From Streptomyces sp. TLI_053 (GTDB taxonomy: Bacteria > Actinomycetota > Actinomycetes > Streptomycetales > Streptomycetaceae): a DNA stretch of 64,000 nucleotides. The notes below the pieces were generated by a model that saw nothing but the letters and a program-made list of their open reading frames with translations, made no database searches and was not told where the DNA came from. This document shows positions 1-5,829 of this stretch, one piece after another (positions within the stretch are counted from its first letter, which is position 1; each line of letters starts with the position of its first letter). The DNA lies in assembly GCF_900105395.1 (NCBI RefSeq), contig NZ_LT629775.1:1178001-1242000 (forward strand), given 5' to 3'. Both the position numbers and the translations under genes were made by a program.

Positions 1-112
1 CCACCGCCGCCGCGGGGCGGTCGCTCATCCCGGACGCCGTCCGCAGCCGCCGGAAGGTCGCCACGTCGGGTACACCGACCCGCACCTCGTAAGGGTCATT
101 AACGGTATTCAT
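1..112 (-). CDS. GNAT-type N-acetyltransferase, N-terminal fragment cut by window edge
   Basis: Only the first 37 codons lie in the window, starting at an ATG at 112-110 and reading off the left end. The peptide has the stretch VPDVATFRRLRTASGMSDR, which resembles the first beta strand and helix of small actinobacterial GNAT acetyltransferases. The acetyl-CoA binding motif would lie outside the window, so the family call rests on this N-terminal resemblance alone. The TATATTA-rich bases just upstream (111-118) are unusually AT-rich for this genome and may belong to its promoter. Confidence 0.5.
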   Translation of the reverse strand, partial: MNTVNDPYEVRVGVPDVATFRRLRTASGMSDRPAAAV

Positions 113-462
113 ATATTACAGCATACCTGCCGGCCGTCCCGGTCCCGCTCCGCGGGTTCCCCATCGGGCAAGGAGGCGGGGACGGTGCAACCACGCGGGC
201 GCCCCGGCGGGTCGTTCACGGGTATGAGCCCTCGCCACCACCTCCTCAGCAAGCTCGGCCCCACCCCGCTCCGGCGCGCCCTGGCCGCACTCCTCGCGTC
301 CCCGGGGGCGGCCGCCGGCCCGCCTTCGCGGTCCGGCCGGACCGGCGCACCGGCCGGGGTCGCGGCACGGTAACCCCGCATCCTCGCAACCCGGCTTTCC
401 CCGCGTCCACTTGGGACGACGGTGCGGGGCGGCCGGTGCACACCCCGCGTTACGGTGGGGCC
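113..462. other. intergenic region with no well-supported gene
   Basis: This is a 350-base gap between the truncated acetyltransferase and the ArsR regulator. The left end is AT-rich and probably carries the promoter of the minus-strand gene. The only coding candidate is the short reading frame at 185-373, listed separately. I see no tRNA, repeat or clear terminator here. Confidence 0.5.
185..373 (+). CDS. possible small basic protein (doubtful)
   Basis: A 62-codon frame starts at a GTG preceded by a consensus Shine-Dalgarno sequence (AAGGAGG at 170-176, 8 bases before the start). The product would be short and rich in Arg, Ala, Gly and Pro, with no recognisable domain, signal peptide or membrane segment. 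The good ribosome site is the only support. In DNA of this GC content random frames of this size are common, so it may not be a gene. Confidence 0.2.
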   Translation: MQPRGRPGGSFTGMSPRHHLLSKLGPTPLRRALAALLASPGAAAGPPSRSGRTGAPAGVAAR

Positions 463-813
463 ATGAGCTACCGCCACCCCGACCGCGAGCAGATCCGGAT
501 CGAACACGTCCTGACGGCCCTCGGCAACCCCGTCCGCCTCTCCGCCGTCCGGGTCCTGAACGGCGGCGGCGCGCACAACTGCGGGAGCGTGCTCACCGCG
601 ATCGGCATCACCGCCAAGTCGACGATGACCCACCACTGGCGGGTGCTGCGCGACAGCGGCGTCATCCACCAGCTGCCCTCCGGCCGGGAGAACCTCCTCC
701 GGCTGCGCCGCGAGGACCTCGACGCCCGTTACCCCGGCCTGCTCGACGCCGTCCTCTCCGGCGCCCACGACGACGAGCGCCACGGCACCCCGGCCGACTC
801 CCCGGCCGTCTGA
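463..813 (+). CDS. ArsR-family winged-helix transcriptional regulator
   Basis: A 116-residue protein with the compact winged-helix layout of ArsR regulators. A leading helix (IRIEHVLTALGNPVRLSAVR, residues ~9-28) is followed by the recognition-helix region TAKSTMTHHWRVLRDSGVI (~49-67) and a basic wing (~70-82). I took the ATG at 463 because the homologous region begins there; an in-frame start at 436 would add nine residues. A Cys sits at ~38 (HNCGS), but no obvious metal-binding CxC is seen, so the inducer cannot be predicted. It precedes a convergent AhpD-like gene and may control local genes, which is inference. Confidence 0.8.
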   Translation: MSYRHPDREQIRIEHVLTALGNPVRLSAVRVLNGGGAHNCGSVLTAIGITAKSTMTHHWRVLRDSGVIHQLPSGRENLLRLRREDLDARYPGLLDAVLSGAHDDERHGTPADSPAV

Positions 814-878
814 CTCTCCCCGGGCCGCCCAGCCCGGGCCGACGGTCCCCGCCGTCCGACCCGGGCCGCTCCCCCGGC

Positions 879-1334
879 CTACCAGGTGTCCCCGGCGGGC
901 TGGCGGGTGGTGGCGTTGATCCGGTTGAAGAAGTTGGTCAGGCTGATCCACAGCACCAGCGAGGCCAGCTGCTTCTCGTCGAAGTGCTCGGCGGCCGCGT
1001 TCCACACCTCGTCCGGCACCACGGCCCGGTCCGCGAGCCGCGTCACGTGCTCCGACAGCTCCAGCGCGGCCCGCTCGGCCTCGGTGAAGAACGGCGCCTC
1101 CCGCCACGCGGCCACCGCGTGCAGCCGCTCGTCGGTCTCCCCGTTCTTCTTCGCACTCGCGACGCCGCCCACCACGCAGTAGCTGCAGCCGTTGATCTGG
1201 CTCGCCCGCAGGTGCACCAGTTCCAGCACGCTCTCCGGCACGCCGCCCTTCTTCGCCGCCTTCACGACCCCGAGGATCGCCGGCATCGCCTCGGGAATCA
1301 CCACGGCCGGGTTCGCCATCCGCGCGTCGGTCAT
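879..1334 (-). CDS. carboxymuconolactone decarboxylase / AhpD-like protein
   Basis: A 151-residue all-helical protein with the AhpD-type redox motif: NGCSYC places Cys50 and Cys53 in a CxxC pair after the LRASQIN helix. Family members reduce peroxiredoxins or lipoyl partners, or act as decarboxylases. One oddity is that the histidine usually found four residues after the second Cys (CxxCxxxH) appears to be Gly57, which argues against a classical AhpD proton relay. The start is ATG 1334, preceded by a purine-rich ribosome site (GGAAAGAGG). The upstream neighbour is a divergent methyltransferase. The C-terminal half (LWISLTNFFNRINATTRQP) is typical of the family. Confidence 0.8.
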   Translation of the reverse strand: MTDARMANPAVVIPEAMPAILGVVKAAKKGGVPESVLELVHLRASQINGCSYCVVGGVASAKKNGETDERLHAVAAWREAPFFTEAERAALELSEHVTRLADRAVVPDEVWNAAAEHFDEKQLASLVLWISLTNFFNRINATTRQPAGDTW

Positions 1335-1458
1335 GATCTGTCCTCTTTCCGTCCGTCCGGTTTCTCGTTCACTGCACTGACGCGCGCCGAGAGAGGAATG
1401 TGACAGCGTCGCCGTGTTCTCCTGCCACCGGCCTGCGGCCGCTGCGAGGATGCGCGCC

Positions 1459-2103
1459 ATGAACGAGGACTCCGCAGCCGTCGCCGCGTACTGGGACGCG
1501 GCGGCGGCGGGCTTCGACGACGGACCCGATCACGGGCTGCGGGCCGAGCACGTCCGCTCGGCGTGGACCGCACGGTTGACGGCCTGGATGCCGTCGGGCC
1601 CGGCCGACGTGCTCGATGTCGGCTGCGGCACCGGCTCGCTGTCCCTGCTGCTGGCCGAGGCCGGTCACCGGGTCACCGGGGTGGACCTGTCGCCGGAAAT
1701 GGTCGCCCGGGCCCGCCGGAAACTGTTCGACGCAGGGCTCGCGGGCCGGTTCCTGGTCGGTGACGCGGCGGCCCCGCCCACCGGCGGGGCCGCCTTCGAC
1801 GTCGTACTCGCCCGCCACCTGCTCTGGACGCTGCCCGAGCCCCGGGCCGCCCTGCGGGAATGGGTGGCCCGACTGCGCCCCGGCGGCCGGCTGGTCCTGG
1901 TCGAGGGCCGCTGGGGCTCCGCCGGACCGTACGTGCCGGAAGCGGCACGCCACCCGTGGACCGGTGGTGTCGGCGCCCATGACCTGGCCACCGCCGTACG
2001 TCCGCTGGTCGCCGAGCTGCGGATCGAGCAGTTGGCCACCGACCCGGACCTGTGGGGCGGGCCGGTGAACGACGAACGCTACGCCCTGATCGCGCGCGCC
2101 TGA
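1459..2103 (+). CDS. class I SAM-dependent methyltransferase
   Basis: A 214-residue Rossmann-fold methyltransferase. Motif I is VLDVGCGTGSLSLL (residues 51-64), followed by the acidic ribose-binding position in VTGVDLSPEMVARAR and motif IV in AFDVVLARHLLWTLPEP. The glycine-rich LRPGGRLVLVEG is the usual post-motif strand. The substrate is unknown; the layout is that of the broad Methyltransf_11/25 small-molecule group. The start was set at ATG 1459, because GAGGA at 1446-1450 is well spaced for it; an ATG at 1450 overlaps that site. It is divergent from the AhpD-like gene and convergent with the DUF397 gene. Confidence 0.85.
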   Translation: MNEDSAAVAAYWDAAAAGFDDGPDHGLRAEHVRSAWTARLTAWMPSGPADVLDVGCGTGSLSLLLAEAGHRVTGVDLSPEMVARARRKLFDAGLAGRFLVGDAAAPPTGGAAFDVVLARHLLWTLPEPRAALREWVARLRPGGRLVLVEGRWGSAGPYVPEAARHPWTGGVGAHDLATAVRPLVAELRIEQLATDPDLWGGPVNDERYALIARA

Positions 2104-2114
2104 CGCCGCGGCAG

Positions 2115-2312
2115 CTACTCCGCGAGGTGGTCGAACTCCCCTGCCTTGACACCCAGCAGAAGCGCCCGCAGCCGCCCCGGCGTGGTGGTGAGAACGGTGT
2201 CGGGCTCGTCGCTCTCCCGAAGCTTGACGGCACCTTCGGGCGCAGCCGCGAGGTAGAGGCAGTTGGCGGTGTCGCCACTGAAGGAGGACTTCTGCCAGAT
2301 GTAAGCGGTCAT
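2115..2312 (-). CDS. DUF397 domain protein
   Basis: A 65-residue protein with the DUF397 pattern: an N-terminal WQKSSFSGD, the middle NCLYLA, then VKLRESDEPD, and a C-terminal stretch ending in LLLGVKAGEFDHLAE. DUF397 genes are nearly always found directly after an XRE/DUF5753 regulator in streptomycetes. That holds here, with only 13 bases between them. Members studied in Streptomyces (BldB-like and WhiJ-associated small proteins) are thought to modulate the partner regulator and development. The molecular role of this one is not known. Confidence 0.9.
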   Translation of the reverse strand: MTAYIWQKSSFSGDTANCLYLAAAPEGAVKLRESDEPDTVLTTTPGRLRALLLGVKAGEFDHLAE

Positions 2313-2325
2313 GATTCTTCCCGTC

Positions 2326-3177
2326 TCAAATGCTCTGGGCGACACGGCGGATGAGGTCGCGAGAAGCGCCAGGTTCGAGCGCACTCGCTTCCAAACGATC
2401 CAGCACAGCTCGATACTTGATGAGCTGCGGTTCGGTGTCAATGAACTCGAATCTGTCCCCATCGACCTGAACGCTGTCCAGGCGCGCCACCTCGGCGCCG
2501 AAGTACACAATCGCCGCACCGGAGCTCGGGAAGCTCCCAGTGCCGAACGGGATGACCCGAAGGTCGATGTGGGGGTGCTCGCTCGCGGTCAGCAGGTATT
2601 CCAGCTGAGCCCGCGCAACCTCCGGTCCGCCGAATTCCATGCGCAGGGCTGTCTCATGGACGACAGCCGACAACGGAATCGGACTCGTGCCGAACAGGAC
2701 GGCCTGCCGTTTGATGCGATGCGAGACCAGGTGCTCCACCTCGGGCGGAGACAGAGGTGGGACCACGTCGCGAAAGAGCGCGCGAGCGTGCTCAGCGGTT
2801 TGAAGAAGCCCTGGCATGTGAACCACCGAGGTGATCCGCATCGACACCGCATGGTGCTCGAGTTCCGCCAGGTCGAGCGCCCCGGCCGGAAGGATCTCGC
2901 GGTACTCGTCCCACCATCCACGCGTGCGACCACCGGTCATGCCGGTGAGCGCCTCGACCAGAGCATCGTCCGCACAACCGTAGAGCCGGGCCAGCGCCCG
3001 GACCCGGTCCGCGCTCACCGGGTATCCCCCGGATTCGATGTTGCTGATGCGGGACTGCTGGGTGCCGTGCAGTTCCCCGGCGCGTGTCACCGACAGACCC
3101 GCCTGCTCGCGCAACCGGCGCAGCTCCGCGCCGAGTCGCCGCTGCCGAATGCTCGGCGGGACCTTGCTGGGCGGCAT
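2326..3177 (-). CDS. XRE-family regulator with DUF5753 domain
   Basis: A 283-residue WhiJ-like regulator. The N-terminal helix-turn-helix lies at about residues 12-66 (RRLREQAGLSVTRAGELHG, then QQSRISNIESG). The rest is the DUF5753 ligand or partner-binding domain, recognisable by WWDEYREIL, VVHMPGLLQTAEHARA, VVHETALRMEFGG and the ending that contains a VYFG segment. The start is ATG 3177, with GGAAGGG upstream. It forms a two-gene unit with the following DUF397 gene. It is divergent from the hypothetical gene at 3367, and the 189-base gap between them is AT-richer than average, as expected for a shared control region. Confidence 0.9.
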   Translation of the reverse strand: MPPSKVPPSIRQRRLGAELRRLREQAGLSVTRAGELHGTQQSRISNIESGGYPVSADRVRALARLYGCADDALVEALTGMTGGRTRGWWDEYREILPAGALDLAELEHHAVSMRITSVVHMPGLLQTAEHARALFRDVVPPLSPPEVEHLVSHRIKRQAVLFGTSPIPLSAVVHETALRMEFGGPEVARAQLEYLLTASEHPHIDLRVIPFGTGSFPSSGAAIVYFGAEVARLDSVQVDGDRFEFIDTEPQLIKYRAVLDRLEASALEPGASRDLIRRVAQSI

Positions 3178-3366
3178 TCGCTGCTCCCTTCCTTCGCGCA
3201 CCACGGCCAAACCCTGGTCACCCTTTGGAGTGACAGCGCCATGGATTCCCTCAAGACGGTGGACTACATACTACCGACTGGCTACTTTTGATGATGCATC
3301 AGGGCTGTGGACTGCCGCTGGTGGTGGCAGCTCGGCATTCAACTCCCTCACAGGCAGGAGACTTCC

Positions 3367-3693
3367 ATGCCCGCTGTACCCTCGCAAAACTCCCTCCCCT
3401 CCTTCGACGAGGAGCTGTGCGGACTCGTACTTGACACCGCACCCAGGCAATTCGCGGTGGTCCAGGTGTACGACGTCGGCGGCCAGGGCGCCGACGGGTG
3501 GGTCGCGGCCTGGGGGTTCGCCGACAGCGACGGTCTGACACAGCTCCTCGTCGTCGACGGGCGGACGCGGATGACACTCACCTCGCCCGAGCGGGCCCTC
3601 CGCCTGTTCGCGGGGCGACCGGGCCTCTCCGCCAGACTGGTCTGGCTCGCGCGACCGGGTACCGCCGCACTGGACCGGGCCGATGCCGCTTGA
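3367..3693 (+). CDS. hypothetical protein, 108 aa
   Basis: I do not recognise a named family. The protein is small and acidic, with an aromatic- and Gly-containing core (AVVQVYDVGGQGADGWVAAW) and a C-terminal part RLFAGRPGLSARLVWLARPG. No signal peptide or membrane segment is visible. It sits divergent to the XRE/DUF397 pair, which is a common position for a target of such regulators. It ends before a strong terminator hairpin. A decayed copy of its 3' end lies about 2 kb downstream at 5679-5749. The start ATG 3367 was chosen over an upstream in-frame codon because it follows a GGAG-containing stretch. Confidence 0.7.
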   Translation: MPAVPSQNSLPSFDEELCGLVLDTAPRQFAVVQVYDVGGQGADGWVAAWGFADSDGLTQLLVVDGRTRMTLTSPERALRLFAGRPGLSARLVWLARPGTAALDRADAA

Positions 3694-3705
3694 GCCGGAA
3701 CGAGG

Positions 3706-3737
3706 CTGTGCCCCGCCGACCGGGCGGCGGGGCACAG
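3706..3737 (+). terminator. intrinsic terminator hairpin
   Basis: A perfect 13-base inverted repeat (CTGTGCCCCGCCG / CGGCGGGGCACAG) with a six-base loop lies 13 bases after the stop of the 108-aa hypothetical gene. There is no long U-tract, which is usual for actinobacterial terminators. Confidence 0.75.
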
Positions 3738-3853
3738 CGGATCCCCCCACAGCATCACGAACCCCGCCTTGACGTTCGGTATCCGGAAGTCCTCCCTCGA
3801 GCCGACCACGTTGCCGACGAATGCCCACCCGCAACGGCTGGTATTACTGGGGC

Positions 3854-4231
3854 ATGCAGGAAGAGACGGCACGCTCCGCGATCGACACTTTCATCTCCGC
3901 GTTCAACGCCTCGGACGACACCTATGTGACTGCCCTGCTCCCCCAAGCCCTGACCTCGGACGTGGTCTTCTGGGGACCGTTGGGTCGCAGCGAAGGAATC
4001 GCGGCGGTCGAGCGGTTCGTGCTGGACATCCGGCGCCACCCGGCGGGGGCCGGCACGATGGTGCGCTGCTCGGCGGTGGACATGCCCGACGAATGGGCCC
4101 GGTACCGGTGGGTCTTCACCACGCCCGACGGAGGTCCGCGCCTGGCGGGTACAGACGTCGTCCATCTGCGACGGAACCTCATCGACCAGATCATCGTCTT
4201 CGCGGGGGAGATCGAGCCGTCCGCCCCCTGA
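3854..4231 (+). CDS. NTF2/SnoaL-like domain protein
   Basis: A 125-residue protein with the SnoaL_2/NTF2-like pattern: an N-terminal helix (ARSAIDTFISAFNASDDTYV), then a 'VFWGPLGRSEG' turn, then strands ending in DVVHLRRNLIDQIIVFAGEI. Family members are small cone-shaped alpha+beta barrels, acting as polyketide cyclases, isomerases, limonene epoxide hydrolases or ligand-binding proteins. The substrate cannot be told here. An in-frame ATG at 3821 would add 11 residues outside the domain, so I prefer 3854. Confidence 0.75.
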   Translation: MQEETARSAIDTFISAFNASDDTYVTALLPQALTSDVVFWGPLGRSEGIAAVERFVLDIRRHPAGAGTMVRCSAVDMPDEWARYRWVFTTPDGGPRLAGTDVVHLRRNLIDQIIVFAGEIEPSAP

Positions 4232-4356
4232 GCCGTCCTTCTTTCCCCGCCCACGGAGCAAGCGCCCACCAACCCGGCGCACCTTCCCGGTTAGAGCTCC
4301 GGGCAGGGCAATCGCACAGGAAGTCGGCGGGGCCGACGTCCTGTGCGCGGGTGTCA

Positions 4357-4872
4357 CTAGCCGGTGGCGCCGTCGGTGAGTTCGCGGACGATGTCGAGGT
4401 GGCCCGCGTGGCGGGCGTACTCCTGGAGGACGTGGAACAGGATCCAGCCCAGGGTGGGGCGCTCGGTGCCGTCGTCGGGGAAGCGGCCGCCGGCTGCGGC
4501 CACGGCGGACAGGGGCGCTCCCGAGGCGACGGCCCGGGTGTGCTCGCCACCCGCGTGCAGCGCGGCGAGAAGGTCGGCAGCACTCTCCTGCGGGGTGACG
4601 TGCCAGCGGCCCTCCGGACCGCGGTCGCCCCAGGGGTCCGGGACCGGCTCGGCACGGAATCCCCATCGCAGCCAGCGCTGCTCCATGTGGACGAGGTGCT
4701 TGAGGAGTTCGAGCATCGTCCAGCCGGAGGGGAGGCAGCTGGTGCGCAGCTCCTCGTCGGACAGTCCCTCGATCTTGGCTCGGATCGCGGAGCGGTAGTG
4801 GTCGAGGTAGTCCAGCAACAGGGCGCCGGGGTCGGAGAGCTGCGTGCTCGGCTCGGGCAGGGGGGTGGTCAT
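4357..4872 (-). CDS. DinB-family (DUF664) protein
   Basis: A 171-residue four-helix-bundle protein. The first helix (LLDYLDHYRSAIRAKIEGLS), the motif SGWTMLELLKHLVHMEQRW and the late HVLQEYARHAGHLDIVREL carry the three histidines that usually bind a metal in this family. DinB-like proteins include mycothiol- and bacillithiol-dependent S-transferases. This one is closest in form to the DUF664 subgroup of actinobacteria, where mycothiol is the natural thiol cofactor, but the actual substrate is not evident. It is a single gene upstream of the GNAT gene on the same strand. Confidence 0.85.
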   Translation of the reverse strand: MTTPLPEPSTQLSDPGALLLDYLDHYRSAIRAKIEGLSDEELRTSCLPSGWTMLELLKHLVHMEQRWLRWGFRAEPVPDPWGDRGPEGRWHVTPQESAADLLAALHAGGEHTRAVASGAPLSAVAAAGGRFPDDGTERPTLGWILFHVLQEYARHAGHLDIVRELTDGATG

Positions 4873-4998
4873 GGCGCCGATTCTGCCAGGGCGTATCGCA
4901 TCTCCTGCCGCTGCGCTGCCGCCTCGCCGAGCTCCCCGGACTCCTCGGACCTCTCGGCCTCGTACCGCGAGTGACAGCCCGAGGGGCTGCGGCCGGTC

Positions 4999-5616
4999 CT
5001 ACGGGTGGCCGCGGTGGCGCTGCCACTCGGGGGCGAGGATCGCCATGTCGTGGTCGTCCACCCAGACTCCGCCGTAGCGGAGCGCGTCGCGCCGGGTGCC
5101 CTCCAGGACGAAGCCGACCTTGGCGTAGGCCTGGCGGGCACGCGGGTTGTGGCCGAAGACGGTGAGCGAGATCCGGTGCAGCCCGAGCCGTTCGAAGCCG
5201 TGGCCGACGATCAGCCTGGTCGCCTCGGTGCCCAGCCCGCGGTCGCGGCCGGCGGCGGTGAGCGCGATCCGGAAGCCGCAACTGCGGTTGGCCGGGCTCC
5301 ACCCGTTGAGCACGACCTCGCCGACACACCGGCCGCTCGCCCGGTCGACGACGGCCAGGTCCAAGCGGTCCGCCTGCGCGGCGCGGCTCCCGTACCAGTC
5401 CCGCATCCGGCGCTCGGCGTCCGCGTCCCACGGCGGGGCCGGCTCCAACCCCGGATCCCCGTCGGTGAACCGCCCCACCTCGACGTCGGTGAGCAGGTCG
5501 CGAAGCGCCGGCGAGTCCTGCGCGAGGTCGAAGGGGCGCAGCAGCACCCGCTCTCCGGTGAGCACGGGTTCGTCGGAGAGGTCAGGCTGCCGGAGGTCCG
5601 CCGCAGGATCGTTCAC
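4999..5616 (-). CDS. GNAT-family N-acetyltransferase (RimJ/RimL type)
   Basis: A 205-residue acetyltransferase of the RimJ/RimL/Acetyltransf_3 type. It has the opening LTGERVLLRPFDLAQDSPAL, the acetyl-CoA loop RDRGLGTEATRLIVGHGFE and the conserved ARQAYAKVGFVLEGTRRDAL near the end. Such enzymes acetylate N-terminal alpha-amines or small amines; the substrate is unknown here. The GTG at 5616 is preferred because an upstream TTG (5652) adds only a short basic stretch outside the domain. The region just upstream contains the 3' remnant at 5679-5749. Confidence 0.85.
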   Translation of the reverse strand: MNDPAADLRQPDLSDEPVLTGERVLLRPFDLAQDSPALRDLLTDVEVGRFTDGDPGLEPAPPWDADAERRMRDWYGSRAAQADRLDLAVVDRASGRCVGEVVLNGWSPANRSCGFRIALTAAGRDRGLGTEATRLIVGHGFERLGLHRISLTVFGHNPRARQAYAKVGFVLEGTRRDALRYGGVWVDDHDMAILAPEWQRHRGHP

Positions 5617-5678
5617 GGGGGCGATTCTGTGCGGGCGCGACCGTCCGGGCAATCGGTTTCCGCAGCCCCGGCCCCAGA

Positions 5679-5749
5679 GGCTCTCCGCCGGACTCGTCCG
5701 GCTCGCGCGACCCGGCGGCGCCGCACTGCACCGGGCCGAAGCCGCTTGA
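5679..5749 (+). pseudogene. decayed 3' end of the 108-aa hypothetical gene
   Basis: These 71 bases closely match the end of the gene at 3367-3693. The translated remnant reads LSAGLVRLARPGGAALHRAEAA and then TGA, against LSARLVWLARPGTAALDRADAA and TGA in the intact gene. Upstream of about 5679 the similarity stops, and no start codon or N-terminal half remains. It looks like a duplication or recombination scar. Confidence 0.6.
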
Positions 5750-5795
5750 TCAGGGGCCGTTCACGGTTCCGGGACTCGAGAACGATGAAATCCGC

Positions 5796-5829
5796 CCGGT
5801 CGGGGTCACCGCGCGGCGACCCCGACCGG
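5796..5829 (-). terminator. terminator hairpin overlapping the stop codon of the RING/TerD gene
   Basis: A 12-base perfect inverted repeat (CCGGTCGGGGTC / GACCCCGACCGG) with a 10-base loop. It spans the last codons and the TGA of the minus-strand gene that ends at 5806, so it is partly coding. Confidence 0.55.

Noticed and set aside
109-1107. A 332-codon minus-strand frame near the left end
   Set aside because: It runs antisense across the ArsR gene and into the AhpD region in a different frame, with no motifs and low-complexity Arg/Gly/Ala sequence.
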